A stretch of DNA of 64,000 nucleotides from Xanthomonas rydalmerensis. GTDB lineage: Bacteria > Pseudomonadota > Gammaproteobacteria > Xanthomonadales > Xanthomonadaceae. The DNA is taken from the NCBI RefSeq assembly GCF_033170385.1, contig NZ_CP126170.1:4240001-4304000 (forward strand). Reading direction: 5' to 3'. A program made the translations under genes and the position numbers. This document shows positions 43,355 to 53,883 of this stretch, piece after piece. A model generated the notes under the pieces. The model did no database searches and was not told the DNA's origin. It saw nothing but the letters and a program-made list of their open reading frames with translations. Numbering within the stretch: position 1 is the stretch's first letter; each line of letters begins with the position of its first letter.

Positions 43355-44998
43355 ATGACGGGAACCGAGGGCGGCGCCAACGCGCCGCAGCCAGTGGAGC
43401 GCGACGTCATGGAGTACGACGTCGTCACCGTCGGCGCGGGCCCGGCCGGGTTGGCGTTCGCGATCCGGCTCAAGCAGCTCAACCCCGACATCTCGGTCTG
43501 CGTGATCGAGAAGGCCAGCACCATCGGGGCGCACATCCTGTCCGGCGCGGTGATCGAACCGGCGCCGCTGGATGCGCTGCTGCCGGGCTGGCGCGACAAC
43601 CCGCCGCCGATCTGCGTGCCGGCGGCCGAGGACGAGTTCTGGTACCTGAGCAAGGACGGCGGGCACAAGTTCCCGATGGTGCCGCCGGGCATGCGCAACC
43701 ACGGCAACTTCATCGTCAGCCTCGGCGCCATGTGCGCCTGGCTCGCACCTCAGGCCGAGGCGCTGGGCGTGGAGATCTACCCCGGCTTCGCCGCCGCCGA
43801 GACCCTGCATGCCGAGGACGGCACGGTGCTGGGCGTGCGCATCGGCGACATGGGCGTGGCCAAGGACGGATCGCACAAGCCGGGCTACACCGCCGGCATC
43901 GACATCCGCGCCAAGGTCACGGTGCTGGCCGAAGGCGCGCGCGGACACCTGACCAAGCGCCTGATCGCGCGTTTCGCGCTCGACGCCGGCCACGATCCGC
44001 AGGCGTTCTCGATCGGCATCAAGGAGCTGTGGCAGTTGCCCGAGGGCCGCGTCAGCCCCGGCAAGATCGTGCACACCCTGGGTTGGCCGGCCGACAGCAA
44101 GACCTACGGCGGCAGCTTCCTGTATCACCTGGAGAACAACCAGGTGGCGCTAGGCTACGTCAGCGGCCTGGACTACCACGATCCCGAATACCGGCCGTGG
44201 GAAGCCTTCCAGCAGTGGAAGAACCACCCGATGATGAAGTCGCTGCTGGAAGGCGGCAGCATCCTCTCGGCCGGCGCGCGCGCCATCGCCAGCGGTGGCT
44301 GGCAGTCGCTGCCGAAGGTGGAGATGCCCGGCGCGCTGCTGATCGGCGACACCGCCGGCCTGCTCAACGTCCCCAAGATCAAGGGCACCCATCAGGCGAT
44401 CCGCAGCGGCATGCTCGCCGCCGAACACCTCGCCGCCGGCGCCGCGCTCGACCCGGCCGGCTTCGACGCGCGCCTGCGCGGCTCGGAGGTGATGGCCGAG
44501 TTGCGCCAGGTACGCAACATCAAGCCCGGTTTCAAGAAGGGGCTGTGGTTCGGCCTGCTCAATGGCGCGTGGGAAACCCTGGTCAAGGGCGCCTCGCCGT
44601 GGACGCTCAAGGTCGGCGCCGACTGGAAGAGCCTGGACCGGCTGGGCGAGCACGAGCAGCCCAAGCGCGACTACGTGCAGCGCGAACTGGCCCCGCGCGA
44701 TCGCCTGCAGGGCGTGTACTTCGCCGCCACCGAGCACGACGAGGACCAGCCGGTGCACCTGCACGTGCTCGATCCGCAGATCTGCGTGACCCGCTGCACC
44801 GAGGAGTACGGCAACCCGTGCACGCGTTTCTGCCCGGCGGCGGTGTACGAGATCGTCGACGACGCGGCCGGCAAGCGCCTGCAGATCAACGCCGCCAACT
44901 GCGTGCATTGCAAGACCTGCGACATCAAGGATCCCTACGCGATCATCGACTGGGTGACGCCGGAAGGCGGCTCCGGGCCGAACTACCAGAACCTGTGA
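43355..44998 (+). CDS. Electron transfer flavoprotein-ubiquinone oxidoreductase
   Basis: 547 residues; an inner-membrane-associated enzyme passing electrons from reduced ETF to ubiquinone. The FAD dinucleotide fold is at VTVGAGPAGLAFAIRLKQ, the ubiquinone/FAD region is around GTHQAIRSGMLAAEHL, and the 4Fe-4S ligands lie in CTRFCPAAVYEI and CVHCKTCDIKDP. GGGAG precedes the ATG at 43355. The length matches ETF-QO (about 550). The electron donors EtfB and EtfA are encoded 10 kb away at 55168-56855. Its stop overlaps the next start by four bases (GTGA), an unusual coupling to a glycan gene. Confidence 0.96.
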   Translation: MTGTEGGANAPQPVERDVMEYDVVTVGAGPAGLAFAIRLKQLNPDISVCVIEKASTIGAHILSGAVIEPAPLDALLPGWRDNPPPICVPAAEDEFWYLSKDGGHKFPMVPPGMRNHGNFIVSLGAMCAWLAPQAEALGVEIYPGFAAAETLHAEDGTVLGVRIGDMGVAKDGSHKPGYTAGIDIRAKVTVLAEGARGHLTKRLIARFALDAGHDPQAFSIGIKELWQLPEGRVSPGKIVHTLGWPADSKTYGGSFLYHLENNQVALGYVSGLDYHDPEYRPWEAFQQWKNHPMMKSLLEGGSILSAGARAIASGGWQSLPKVEMPGALLIGDTAGLLNVPKIKGTHQAIRSGMLAAEHLAAGAALDPAGFDARLRGSEVMAELRQVRNIKPGFKKGLWFGLLNGAWETLVKGASPWTLKVGADWKSLDRLGEHEQPKRDYVQRELAPRDRLQGVYFAATEHDEDQPVHLHVLDPQICVTRCTEEYGNPCTRFCPAAVYEIVDDAAGKRLQINAANCVHCKTCDIKDPYAIIDWVTPEGGSGPNYQNL

Positions 44999-47064
44999 GC
45001 GCAGGCCTGCCCGCGCGCCTGAAAACCGCGCTGTACCTCACGCTGCGCGCGGGCTTTCGCGTCCTGCCGCTGGCGCCGGCGCAGCGCGATCGCCTGCGCG
45101 CGCGCTTCCTGGAGCGCCATGCGGATCTGGTGCCGCCGCCGCCGCGCGGGCGCGCCACCGACGGGCACGGCGAACGCCGGCCGCGCGCGCGCGCCGACGA
45201 ACGCGCGATCGGCCACGTGTCCTCGCAGGAAGCGCCATTGCCCACGCCACTGCCGGCCACCGTGGTGGCGTTCTACCTGCCGCAGTTCCATCCGATCCCG
45301 GAGAACGACGCCTGGTGGGGCACCGGCTTCACCGAATGGCGCAACGTCACCCGCGCGCTGCCGCAGTTCGAGGGACATGTGCAGCCGCGGCTGCCGGCGG
45401 ACCTGGGGTTCTACGACCTGCGCAACCCGCAGAGCATGCGGCAGCAGGTGGCGCTGGCGAAGCAGTACGGCATCGGCGCGTTCTGCTTCTACTTCTATTG
45501 GTTCGGCGGCAAGACCCTGCTGGAGACGCCGCTGCGGCAGTGGCTGGACGATCCCACGCTGGAGCTGCCGTTCTGCCTGTGCTGGGCCAACGAGCAATGG
45601 TCGCGGCGCTGGGACGGCCGCGGCGACGACGTGCTGATGGCGCAGGCGCACAGCGCGCAGGACGACCTGGACTTCATCGCGCACGTGGCCGACTACCTGC
45701 GCGACCCGCGCTGCCTGCGCGTGGATGGCCGGCCGATGCTGCTGGTGTACCGCCCGCATCTGCTGCCGGATCCACAGGCCACCGCCACGCGCTGGCGCGA
45801 CTGGTGCCGAGAACACGGCATCGGCGAATTGCACCTGGCCTACGTGCAGGGCTTCGAGCGGCCGGACCCGCGCGACATCGGTTTCGACGCGGCGGTCGAG
45901 TTCCCGCCGAACATGAGCAATCCCCGCTCGCTGGCCGCCGAGCAGCACCTGCTCAATCCCGACTACAGCGGCGCCGTGCTGGATTGGCGCGCCCTGGCCG
46001 CGGAGATCGCCGCGCGCCCGCTGCCCGACTATCTGCTGTATCCGGGCGTCAACCCGGGCTGGGACAACGAAGCGCGCCGTCCCGGCGCCGGCCGCGTCTA
46101 TCTGCACGCCTCGCCGCGCGGCTACGAGGACTGGCTGCGCACCACCATCCATACCAGGCTGCAGGGTCGCCGCGCCGAGCAGCGCCTGGTGTTCGTCAAC
46201 GCCTGGAACGAGTGGGCCGAAGGCGCCGTGCTGGAACCGGATGCGCGGCTGGGCCATGCCTATCTCGATGCAACCCGCCGCGCGCTGGCGCCACTGCCGG
46301 CGCGCGACGCGACGCCGCACGCGATCGTCCACGCCTGGTATCCGGACGTGCTGCCGGAACTGCTGGCGCAACTGGCCGCGAGCGCCCTGCCGTGGCGTCT
46401 GCTGGTCACCACCTCGCCCGACCAGGCCGATGCGGTGCGCGCGCACCTGCGTGCGTGCGCGTTGCCGTCCGAGGTGATGGTGCTGGAGAACCGCGGCCGC
46501 GACATCCTGCCGTTCCTGCACGCCGCCGAGCGGCTGCTGCGCGATGGCGTGGACGTGGTGCTGAAACTGCATACCAAGCGCAGCACCCATCTGCACAACG
46601 GCGATGCCTGGCGCACCGAACTGCTGCAACGCCTGGCCGGCGCCGACCGTGCCGCGCGCGTGCTGCAGGCCTTCGCGCAGGAGCCTGCGCTCGGCCTGGT
46701 CGCGCCCGAAGGCCATCTGCTGCCGTTGGCCGAATTCTGGGGCGGCAACCGCGCGGCCGCCGACTACCTGCTGCGCCGGACCGGCCACAGCGACGCGCGC
46801 CTGGAGCAGGCGCAGTTCATCTCGGGCAGCATGTTCTGGGCACGCCTGGACGCGCTGCGGCCGCTGCTGGACAGCGGCCTGTGCCCTTCCGAATTCGAGG
46901 CCGAGCACGGGCAACTTGACGCCACCCTGGCGCATGCGGTGGAACGGCTGGCGGCGCCGCTGGCCGAGCGCGCCGGCTACCGGGTGGCCACCGTGGCCGA
47001 CCTGCTCGGCCAGCCACCGCCGGTATCCACCACCGACTACGCCTACGCGCAGCGCAGCGCCTGA
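44995..47064 (+). CDS. WbsX-type glycan biosynthesis protein fused to RgpF domain
   Basis: 689 residues from the GTG at 44995, which overlaps the ETF-QO stop. Residues about 82-430 match the WbsX / glycoside hydrolase 99-like domain common in LPS and O-antigen clusters: VVAFYLPQFHPIPENDAWWG, TGFTEWRNVTRALPQF, FCLCWANEQWSRRWDG, FVNAWNEWAEGAVLEPD. Residues about 440-680 match the rhamnan synthesis F (RgpF) domain: HAWYPDVLPELLAQL, VLENRGRDILPFL, VLKLHTKRSTHLHNGDAWR, FISGSMFWARLDAL. It is cytosolic. RgpF-type proteins act in rhamnose polymer assembly, which fits the rml genes 5 kb away. The exact activity of either half is not established, and WbsX domains may be transferases or hydrolases. Confidence 0.85.
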   Translation: MSAGLPARLKTALYLTLRAGFRVLPLAPAQRDRLRARFLERHADLVPPPPRGRATDGHGERRPRARADERAIGHVSSQEAPLPTPLPATVVAFYLPQFHPIPENDAWWGTGFTEWRNVTRALPQFEGHVQPRLPADLGFYDLRNPQSMRQQVALAKQYGIGAFCFYFYWFGGKTLLETPLRQWLDDPTLELPFCLCWANEQWSRRWDGRGDDVLMAQAHSAQDDLDFIAHVADYLRDPRCLRVDGRPMLLVYRPHLLPDPQATATRWRDWCREHGIGELHLAYVQGFERPDPRDIGFDAAVEFPPNMSNPRSLAAEQHLLNPDYSGAVLDWRALAAEIAARPLPDYLLYPGVNPGWDNEARRPGAGRVYLHASPRGYEDWLRTTIHTRLQGRRAEQRLVFVNAWNEWAEGAVLEPDARLGHAYLDATRRALAPLPARDATPHAIVHAWYPDVLPELLAQLAASALPWRLLVTTSPDQADAVRAHLRACALPSEVMVLENRGRDILPFLHAAERLLRDGVDVVLKLHTKRSTHLHNGDAWRTELLQRLAGADRAARVLQAFAQEPALGLVAPEGHLLPLAEFWGGNRAAADYLLRRTGHSDARLEQAQFISGSMFWARLDALRPLLDSGLCPSEFEAEHGQLDATLAHAVERLAAPLAERAGYRVATVADLLGQPPPVSTTDYAYAQRSA

Positions 47065-47080
47065 GCGGCGCAGCGCGCCC

Positions 47081-47713
47081 TTACCCGCGCCGGAACGGCA
47101 CGCCGGTCTTGGCGACCAGTTCGGCCTCTTCCACGCCCTCGGCGGTTTCCACCAGCACCAGGCCGCTGTCGGTGACGTCGAACACGGCCAGGTCGGTGAT
47201 GATGCGATCGACCACGCCGACACCGGTCAGCGGCAGATCGCAGGCCGGCAGGATCTTGTGGCTGCCGTCCTTGGCCACGTGTTCCATCAGCACCACCACG
47301 CGCTTGACCCCGGCCACCAGGTCCATCGCGCCGCCCATGCCCTTGACCATCTTGCCCGGCACCATCCAGTTGGCCAGGTCGCCCTTCTCGCTGACCTGCA
47401 TCGCGCCGAGGATGGCCAGGTCGATATGGCCGCCGCGGATCATCGCGAAGGAATCGTGGCTACCGAAGTAGCTGGCGCCGGCGCGGGCGGTGACGGTCTG
47501 CTTGCCGGCATTGATCAGGTCGGCATCGACCTCGTCCTCGCTGGGGAACGGACCGATGCCGAGCAGGCCGTTCTCCGATTGCAGCCACACGTCCACGCCC
47601 TCGGGAATGTGGTTGGCGACCAGGGTCGGCAGGCCGATACCCAGATTCACGTAGGCGCCGTCGGTGAGTTCGCGGGCGGCGCGCTGCGCCATGTCGTCGC
47701 GGGTCCAGGCCAT
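47081..47713 (-). CDS. scoB: 3-oxoacid CoA-transferase subunit B
   Basis: 210 residues; the catalytic subunit of a succinyl-CoA:3-ketoacid CoA-transferase. The catalytic glutamate is Glu47 in SENGLLGIG. The other marks are [40 protein letters not shown] and the SCOT-typical [20 protein letters not shown]. It starts one base after the subunit A stop. In Xanthomonas this pair has carried the names lpsI/lpsJ because it lies in the LPS region; the sequence supports central ketoacid metabolism rather than LPS synthesis. Confidence 0.94.
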   Translation of the reverse strand: MAWTRDDMAQRAARELTDGAYVNLGIGLPTLVANHIPEGVDVWLQSENGLLGIGPFPSEDEVDADLINAGKQTVTARAGASYFGSHDSFAMIRGGHIDLAILGAMQVSEKGDLANWMVPGKMVKGMGGAMDLVAGVKRVVVLMEHVAKDGSHKILPACDLPLTGVGVVDRIITDLAVFDVTDSGLVLVETAEGVEEAELVAKTGVPFRRG

Positions 47714-47714
47714 G

Positions 47715-48452
47715 TCAGGCGTCCTTCTGGCGCAGGGTGCGCTGTTCGATGCGTTTTTCGGGATGCGGGTTGTGCACGAGGCGGTCGACGTAGATGCCGG
47801 GCAGGTGCACCTGGTCCGGATCCAGGCTGCCGGTCTCCACCACTTCTTCGACCTCGGCGATGCAGAGCTTGCCGGCCATCGCGCAGGCCGGGTTGAAATT
47901 GCGCGCGGTCTTGCGGAACACCAGGTTGCCGGCGGCATCGGCCTTCCACGCCTTGACCAGGGCCACGTCGGCGCGCAGGGCGGTCTCCAGCACGTAATGC
48001 TTGCCGTCGAACTCGCGGGTCTCCTTGCCCTCGGCCACCACGGTGCCGTAGCCGGTAGCGGTGAAGAACGCGGGGATGCCCGCACCGCCGGCACGCAGGC
48101 GTTCCGCCAGGGTACCCTGCGGATTGAATTCCAGTTCCAGTTCGCCGGCCAGGTACTGGCGTTCGAACTCCTTGTTCTCGCCGACGTAGGACGAAATCAT
48201 CTTGCGGATCTGCCGCGTCGCCAGCAGTTGGCCCAGGCCGAAGCCATCGACGCCGGCATTGTTGGAGATCACCGTGAGGCCGCTGACGCCGCTGTCGCGC
48301 AAGGCAGCGATCAAGGCCTCGGGGATGCCGCACAGGCCGAAGCCGCCGACCGCCAGGGTCTGCCCGTCCGCCACCACGTCGGCCAGCGCCGTGGCCGCAT
48401 CGGGGTAAAGCTTGCCGCGCCGCCCGCCCGCAAGGGTAGTGGTGTCGCCCAT
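47715..48452 (-). CDS. scoA: 3-oxoacid CoA-transferase subunit A
   Basis: 245 residues, the partner of the downstream subunit B. The CoA-transferase signature is at [20 protein letters not shown], with [15 protein letters not shown] and [24 protein letters not shown] about seven bases before the ATG at 48452 supports the start. The heterodimer moves CoA between succinate and acetoacetate. It diverges from xanA across 133 bases. Confidence 0.94.
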   Translation of the reverse strand: MGDTTTLAGGRRGKLYPDAATALADVVADGQTLAVGGFGLCGIPEALIAALRDSGVSGLTVISNNAGVDGFGLGQLLATRQIRKMISSYVGENKEFERQYLAGELELEFNPQGTLAERLRAGGAGIPAFFTATGYGTVVAEGKETREFDGKHYVLETALRADVALVKAWKADAAGNLVFRKTARNFNPACAMAGKLCIAEVEEVVETGSLDPDQVHLPGIYVDRLVHNPHPEKRIEQRTLRQKDA

Positions 48453-48585
48453 TCGCCAGCTCCGCGTTGGAAATAGGCGCGTAGTCTAGCCGCTCGCCGC
48501 GCCGGACCCCCGCCGCACCGCCGCAACGACCGATTAAGCGGCGGAACGTTACACTCGGGTTTCCCCCAACTAGGACCCTCTTCCT

Positions 48586-49932
48586 ATGTCGCTTCCCGCA
48601 TTCAAGGCCTACGACATCCGCGGTCGCGTTCCCGACGAACTGAACGAGGACTTGGCGCGCCGCATCGGCGTGGCGCTGGCGGGGCAGTTGCAGAGCGGCC
48701 CGGTGGTGGTCGGCCATGACGTGCGCCTGGCCAGCCCCGCGCTACAGGCGGCACTGTCGGCGGGCCTGCGCGCCAGCGGCCGCGAGGTCATCGACATCGG
48801 CCTGTGCGGCACCGAGGAAGTGTATTTCCAGACCGACCACCTGCAGGCCGCCGGCGGCGTGATGGTCACCGCCAGCCACAACCCGATGGACTACAACGGC
48901 ATGAAGCTGGTGCGCGAGAACGCGCGCCCGATCAGCTCCGATACCGGCCTGTTCGCGATCCGCGACACCGTCGCCGCCGACACCGCGCCGGCCGCGGCGC
49001 CGACCGCCGCCGAGCATCACCGCCCGGACAAGAGCGCCTACATCGAGCACCTGCTCAGCTACGTCGACCGCGCCACGCTCAAGCCGCTGAAGCTGGTGGT
49101 CAACGCCGGCAACGGCGGCGCCGGTGCCATCATCGACCTGCTGGCGCCGCACCTGCCGTTCGAGTTCGTGCGCGTCTTCCACGAGCCGGACGGCCACTTC
49201 CCCAACGGCATTCCCAACCCGCTGCTACCGGAGAACCGCGCCGCCACGGCCAATGCGGTCAAGCAGCACGGCGCCGACTTCGGCATCGCCTGGGACGGGG
49301 ACTTCGACCGCTGCTTCTTCTTCGACGCCGACGGCCGCTTCATCGAGGGCTACTACCTGGTGGGCCTGCTGGCGCAGGCGATCCTGGCCAAGCAGCCGGG
49401 CGGCAAGGTCGTGCACGACCCGCGCCTGACCTGGAACACGATCGAACAGGTCGAGGAGGCCGGCGGCATTCCGGTGCTGTGCAAGAGCGGGCATGCCTTC
49501 ATCAAGGAGAAGATGCGCAGCGAAAACGCCGTGTACGGCGGCGAGATGAGCGCGCACCACTACTTCCGCGAATTCGCCTACGCCGACTCGGGGATGATCC
49601 CGTGGCTGCTGATCGCCGAACTGGTGTCGCAATCCGGCCGCTCGCTGGCCGACCTAGTCGAGGCGCGCATGCAGAAGTTCCCGTGCAGCGGCGAGATCAA
49701 CTTCAAGGTCGCCGACGCCAAGGCGGCGGTGGCGCGGGTGATGGAACACTTCGCCTCGCATGCGCCGACGCTGGACTACACCGACGGCGTCAGCGCCGAA
49801 TTCGCCGACTGGCGCTTCAACCTGCGCAGTTCCAACACCGAGCCGCTGCTGCGCCTGAACGTGGAAACCCGCGGCGATGCGGCGTTGCTGGAACAGCGTA
49901 CCCAGGAGATCTCCGAGCTGCTGCGCGGCTGA
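48586..49932 (+). CDS. xanA: Phosphoglucomutase/phosphomannomutase XanA
   Basis: A 448-residue alpha-D-phosphohexomutase that supplies glucose-1-phosphate and mannose-1-phosphate for xanthan and LPS. The phosphoserine is Ser97 in [11 protein letters not shown]; the metal loop is DGDFDRC, the sugar-binding loop GEMSAHH and the phosphate-binding loop [12 protein letters not shown]. All four domains are present and the sequence agrees closely with the known Xanthomonas enzyme as I recall it. xanB follows after 49 bases, the classical xanAB order. Confidence 0.98.
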   Translation: MSLPAFKAYDIRGRVPDELNEDLARRIGVALAGQLQSGPVVVGHDVRLASPALQAALSAGLRASGREVIDIGLCGTEEVYFQTDHLQAAGGVMVTASHNPMDYNGMKLVRENARPISSDTGLFAIRDTVAADTAPAAAPTAAEHHRPDKSAYIEHLLSYVDRATLKPLKLVVNAGNGGAGAIIDLLAPHLPFEFVRVFHEPDGHFPNGIPNPLLPENRAATANAVKQHGADFGIAWDGDFDRCFFFDADGRFIEGYYLVGLLAQAILAKQPGGKVVHDPRLTWNTIEQVEEAGGIPVLCKSGHAFIKEKMRSENAVYGGEMSAHHYFREFAYADSGMIPWLLIAELVSQSGRSLADLVEARMQKFPCSGEINFKVADAKAAVARVMEHFASHAPTLDYTDGVSAEFADWRFNLRSSNTEPLLRLNVETRGDAALLEQRTQEISELLRG

Positions 49933-49981
49933 TCCCGACACCCTCCCCCACCCACAGACGCACTATGGAGTTCCCCCGCCC

Positions 49982-51385
49982 ATGAGCGACGTCCTTCCCA
50001 TCATCCTGTCCGGCGGTTCCGGCACGCGCCTGTGGCCGTTGTCGCGCGAGTCGTATCCCAAGCAATTCCTGCCACTGGTCGGCGAGCAGAGCATGCTGCA
50101 GGCCACCTGGCAGCGCGCGGCGCCGGTCGCCGCGCATGCGCCCATCGTGGTCGCCAACGAAGAACACCGCTTCGTCGCGGCCGAGCAGTTGCAACAGATC
50201 GGCGTGAAGCCGCATGCGATCCTGCTCGAACCCAAGGGCCGCAACACCGCCCCGGCGATCGCCGTGGCGGCGCTGGAGGCCTCACGCGATGGCGCCGATC
50301 CGCTGTTGCTGGTCCTGCCCTCCGATCATGTGATCGGCGACGAGGCGGCGTTCCAGGCAGCGGTGCGCGTGGCCGCCATCGCGGCCGAGCAAGGCAAGCT
50401 GGTGACGTTCGGGATCAAGCCGACCGCACCGGAAACCGGCTACGGCTACATCAAGGCGGCCGCCGGCGATGGCGCGCGCGCGGTCGAGCGCTTCGTCGAA
50501 AAACCCGACTTGGCCACCGCGAAAAGTTATCTGGCGTCGGGCGAGTATTACTGGAACAGCGGCATGTTCCTGTTCCGCGCCTCGCGCTACCTGGAAGAAC
50601 TGCGCAAGTTCCAGCCCGCCATCGCTGATGCCTGCACCAAGGCGTGGCAGTCGGCAAAGCGCGACGCCGACTTCACCCGTCTGGACAAGGACGCCTTCGC
50701 CGCCAGCCCCTCCGACTCCATCGACTACGCGGTGATGGAAAAGACCGCCGACGCGGTGGTGGTGCCGCTAGACGCCAAGTGGAGCGACGTCGGCTCCTGG
50801 TCGGCGCTGCTGGACGTGTCGCCGCAGGATGCCAACGGCAATGCCCACCACGGCGACGTGATCGAGATCGATTGCCGCAACACCTACGCCTACGGCTCGC
50901 GCCTGATCGCGATGGTCGGCCTGCAGGACGTGGTGGTTGTGGAGACCGACGACGCGGTGCTGGTCGGCCACCGCGAACGCATCCAGGAAGTGAAGGACAT
51001 CGTCGCCAGGATCAAGGCCAACGGCCGCTCCGAAGCCACCTGGCACCGCAAGGTGTACCGTCCGTGGGGCGCCTACGACTCGATCGACAACGGCCAGCGT
51101 TTCCAGGTCAAGCGCATCACGGTCAAGCCCGGCGCCACGCTGAGCCTGCAGATGCATCACCACCGCGCCGAGCACTGGATCGTGGTGAGCGGTACCGCCG
51201 AAGTCACCCGTGGCGAGGAAGTACTGCTGCTCACCGAAAACCAGAGCACCTACATCCCGCTCGGCGTGACCCACCGCCTGAAGAACCCCGGCAAGCTGCC
51301 GCTGGAGTTGATCGAAGTGCAGTCGGGTAGCTACCTGGGCGAGGACGACATCGTGCGCTTCGAGGACACCTACGGGCGCACCTGA
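49982..51385 (+). CDS. xanB: Phosphomannose isomerase / GDP-mannose pyrophosphorylase XanB
   Basis: A 467-residue bifunctional enzyme: fructose-6-phosphate to mannose-6-phosphate (isomerase) and mannose-1-phosphate plus GTP to GDP-mannose. The N-terminal nucleotidyltransferase has [20 protein letters not shown] (the pyrophosphorylase signature) and FVEKPD. The C-terminal cupin is the type II isomerase: [45 protein letters not shown]. The start at 49982 is supported by the exact onset of homology ([12 protein letters not shown]). A strong terminator follows. Confidence 0.98.
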   Translation: MSDVLPIILSGGSGTRLWPLSRESYPKQFLPLVGEQSMLQATWQRAAPVAAHAPIVVANEEHRFVAAEQLQQIGVKPHAILLEPKGRNTAPAIAVAALEASRDGADPLLLVLPSDHVIGDEAAFQAAVRVAAIAAEQGKLVTFGIKPTAPETGYGYIKAAAGDGARAVERFVEKPDLATAKSYLASGEYYWNSGMFLFRASRYLEELRKFQPAIADACTKAWQSAKRDADFTRLDKDAFAASPSDSIDYAVMEKTADAVVVPLDAKWSDVGSWSALLDVSPQDANGNAHHGDVIEIDCRNTYAYGSRLIAMVGLQDVVVVETDDAVLVGHRERIQEVKDIVARIKANGRSEATWHRKVYRPWGAYDSIDNGQRFQVKRITVKPGATLSLQMHHHRAEHWIVVSGTAEVTRGEEVLLLTENQSTYIPLGVTHRLKNPGKLPLELIEVQSGSYLGEDDIVRFEDTYGRT

Positions 51386-51404
51386 GTCCGGCACACGCCA
51401 CAAC

Positions 51405-51439
51405 GCAAAGAGCCGGGCACTGCCCGGCTCTTTGCTTTT
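51405..51439. terminator. Bidirectional terminator between xanB and rmlD
   Basis: GCAAAGAGCCGGG (51405-51417), loop CACTG, CCCGGCTCTTTGC (51423-51435), then TTTT. The 13-bp stem lies between convergent operons. Confidence 0.95.
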
Positions 51440-51472
51440 CGGCTGCGTGCTTTTTCTGCCGCGTACGGCAGG

Positions 51473-52387
51473 TCAGGCGGCCGGTGCTGCCGTGGCGAGT
51501 TCACCGATCACCTGGCGCAGGCCATCGCGCCACTGCGGCAGTTCCAGCGCGAAATCGCGCTGCAGGCGCGACACGTCCAGGCGCGAGTAGGCCGGGCGCT
51601 TGGCCGGGGTCGGATACTCCGCGGTGGTGATCGGCAGCACCCGCGGCGCGCGCGACAGCAGGCCCGCCGCCACCGCCTCGGCGAAGATCGCCTCGGCGAA
51701 GCCGTGCCAGGTGGTCTCGCCGGCCGCGGTCAGATGCCAGGTCCCGGACGGCAGCGTCGCGCGCTGCGCCAGCACGCGCGCAGTGACATCGGCGATCAGC
51801 GCCGCCGGAGTCGGCGTGCCGACCTGATCGGCGACCACCCGCAGTTCGTCGCGGTCGGCGCCGACGCGCAGCATGGTGCGCAGGAAATTGTGTCCGTGCG
51901 CGGCATACACCCAGGCGGTGCGGAAGATCAGGTGCTGCGCACCGGAAGCGCGGATCGCCTCCTCGCCGGCCAGCTTGGTGGCGCCGTACACGCCCAGCGG
52001 CGCGGTCGGTGCATCCTCGGGATAAGGCTGCGCGCCCTGGCCGTCGAACACGTAGTCGGTGGAGTAATGCACCAGCGGCACGCCCTGCGCCGCACACCAG
52101 GTGGCGATCGCCGCCGGCGATTCGGCATTGGCACGGCGGGCGGCCTCTGCGTCCTGTTCGGCGCGATCGACCGCGGTGTAGGCCGCGGCGTTGACCACCG
52201 CCGTCGGCCGCAGCCGGTCCAGCAGTTCGCCCAGCGTCTGCGGCTGGTCGAAATCGGCGCGCTCGCAGGCGCTGCCGTCGGGCAACTGGCCGCTGCGCGT
52301 GGTCGCGAGCACCGGCCCCTGCGCCGCCAGCGCGCGCAGCAGCTCCTGCCCGACCTGGCCGTTGCCGCCGAAGACCAGCACGCTCAT
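51473..52387 (-). CDS. rmlD: dTDP-4-dehydrorhamnose reductase
   Basis: A 304-residue NAD(P)H-dependent enzyme for the last step to dTDP-L-rhamnose. The nucleotide fold is VLVFGGNGQVGQELL; the catalytic triad region includes VHYSTDYVFDG and VYGATKLAGE. The C-terminal ATTAEYPTPAKRPAYSRLDV-like stretch (TTAEYPTPAKRPAYS) is typical of RmlD. The ATG at 52387 overlaps the rmlC stop (ATGA). It is the last gene of rmlBACD. Upstream extension into 52753 has no support. Confidence 0.97.
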   Translation of the reverse strand: MSVLVFGGNGQVGQELLRALAAQGPVLATTRSGQLPDGSACERADFDQPQTLGELLDRLRPTAVVNAAAYTAVDRAEQDAEAARRANAESPAAIATWCAAQGVPLVHYSTDYVFDGQGAQPYPEDAPTAPLGVYGATKLAGEEAIRASGAQHLIFRTAWVYAAHGHNFLRTMLRVGADRDELRVVADQVGTPTPAALIADVTARVLAQRATLPSGTWHLTAAGETTWHGFAEAIFAEAVAAGLLSRAPRVLPITTAEYPTPAKRPAYSRLDVSRLQRDFALELPQWRDGLRQVIGELATAAPAA

Positions 52388-52941
52388 GGCTGGTAGACCG
52401 GCAGGCGCTCGACCGGGATATCGGCCAGGAACGGCGCGACAGCGTCCTTGCCCGACAGCACCGGCTCGGAGATCGGCCAGTCGACGCCGATCGCGGCATC
52501 GTCCCAGCGCACGCCAGCGTCGGCTTCCTTGACGTACACGTCGGTACACAGATAGCTGAACACCGCACGCTCCGACAGCACGGCAAATCCGTGCGCGAAG
52601 CCTTCCGGAATCCAGAACTGCTTCTTGTTCTCCGCGCTCAGCACCACCGCGGCCCAGCGGCCGAAGTGGGGCGAGCCATGACGTATGTCGACGGCGACGT
52701 CGTACACCTCGCCCTCGAGGACGCTGACCAGCTTGCCCTGTGGCCGCGGCCACTGGTAATGCAGGCCGCGCAGCACGCCCTTGGCCGAGGTGGAGACGTT
52801 GCTCTGCACGAACTTGGTGGGCAGTCCGTGCTCGCCGAAACGCTCGGCGTTCCAGGTCTCGAAGAAATAGCCACGCGCATCGCCGAACACCGCCGGCTCG
52901 ATCACCACGCAGCCGGGCAGATTGGTTTCAATCACTTTCAC
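52384..52941 (-). CDS. rmlC: dTDP-4-dehydrorhamnose 3,5-epimerase
   Basis: A 185-residue cupin epimerase, the third step. Marks: [12 protein letters not shown], the catalytic His in [38 protein letters not shown] and [13 protein letters not shown]. The start is GTG at 52941, overlapping the rmlA stop (GTGA). The length matches the family (about 180). Confidence 0.97.
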   Translation of the reverse strand: MKVIETNLPGCVVIEPAVFGDARGYFFETWNAERFGEHGLPTKFVQSNVSTSAKGVLRGLHYQWPRPQGKLVSVLEGEVYDVAVDIRHGSPHFGRWAAVVLSAENKKQFWIPEGFAHGFAVLSERAVFSYLCTDVYVKEADAGVRWDDAAIGVDWPISEPVLSGKDAVAPFLADIPVERLPVYQP

Positions 52942-53825
52942 GGAACGGTTCCTCGTACAGCCAGTTCATGCAGATAGGTGCCATAAGCGTTCTTGCGCAG
53001 CGGAGCGGCAAGTTTCTCCAGCTGCGCCGCATCGATCCACCCGTTCCCGAAGGCGATCTCTTCCGGGCAGCAGACCTGCAGGCCCTGCCGCGACTGGATG
53101 GTCTCGATGAAATTGGAGGCTTCGTGCAGCGACTGGTGGGTACCGGTATCCAGCCAGGCATAGCCACGGCCCAGCGCTTCCAGATGCAGTTCACCAGCTT
53201 CCAGGTAACGGCGATTGAGATCGGTGATCTCCAGTTCGCCGCGCGGCGAGGGCTTCAGTTCCGCGGCATGGTCGCTGGCCTGGCCATCGTAGAAATACAG
53301 GCCGGTGACCGCATAGTTGGAGCGCGGCTTGGCCGGCTTTTCCTCGATGTCGATGACCTTGCCGGACGCGTCGAACTCGGCCACGCCGTAGCGCTCGGGG
53401 TCGTTGACCCAGTAGCCGAAGACGGTGGCCCCATGCTGCCGCGCATCGGCACGGCGCAGGGTCTCGGTCAGGCCATGGCCGTGGAAGATGTTGTCGCCCA
53501 GCACCAGGCAGCTCGGCTTGCCGGCGACGAAGTCGCGGCCGATCAGGTAGGCCTGGGCCAGCCCGTCCGGACTCGGCTGCACCGCGTACTGGATATCCAT
53601 GCCCCACTGCGCGCCATCGCCCAGCAGCGCCTGGAACAGCGCCTGCTCGTGCGGGGTGTTGATGATCAGCACCTCGCGGATCCCGGCCAGCATCAGCACG
53701 CTGAGCGGGTAATAGATCATCGGCTTGTCGTACACCGGCAACAGCTGCTTGCTGACGCCCTTGGTGATCGGATACAGCCGCGTGCCGGAGCCGCCAGCGA
53801 GGATGATGCCCTTGCGTTGTGTCAT
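52938..53825 (-). CDS. rmlA: Glucose-1-phosphate thymidylyltransferase
   Basis: A 295-residue first enzyme of the rhamnose pathway, joining glucose-1-phosphate (from XanA) and dTTP. It has [20 protein letters not shown] and [27 protein letters not shown], and FIEEKP-like [12 protein letters not shown]. The ATG at 53825 gives MTQRKG directly before the motif; the frame is open upstream without features. It is separated from rmlB by 58 bases that fold into a hairpin. Confidence 0.98.
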   Translation of the reverse strand: MTQRKGIILAGGSGTRLYPITKGVSKQLLPVYDKPMIYYPLSVLMLAGIREVLIINTPHEQALFQALLGDGAQWGMDIQYAVQPSPDGLAQAYLIGRDFVAGKPSCLVLGDNIFHGHGLTETLRRADARQHGATVFGYWVNDPERYGVAEFDASGKVIDIEEKPAKPRSNYAVTGLYFYDGQASDHAAELKPSPRGELEITDLNRRYLEAGELHLEALGRGYAWLDTGTHQSLHEASNFIETIQSRQGLQVCCPEEIAFGNGWIDAAQLEKLAAPLRKNAYGTYLHELAVRGTVP

Positions 53826-53842
53826 GAGGTGCTTCCTATGGA

Positions 53843-53866
53843 CGTCCGCATGTGGATGTGCGGACG
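53843..53866 (-). other. Intercistronic hairpin between rmlB and rmlA
   Basis: CGTCCGCA (53843-53850) and TGCGGACG (53859-53866) form an 8-bp stem with an 8-base loop. It lies in the only sizeable gap of rmlBACD and could stabilise the rmlB message or reduce expression of rmlACD. Confidence 0.45.
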
Positions 53867-53883
53867 CATGCGAGGGACGCGGG

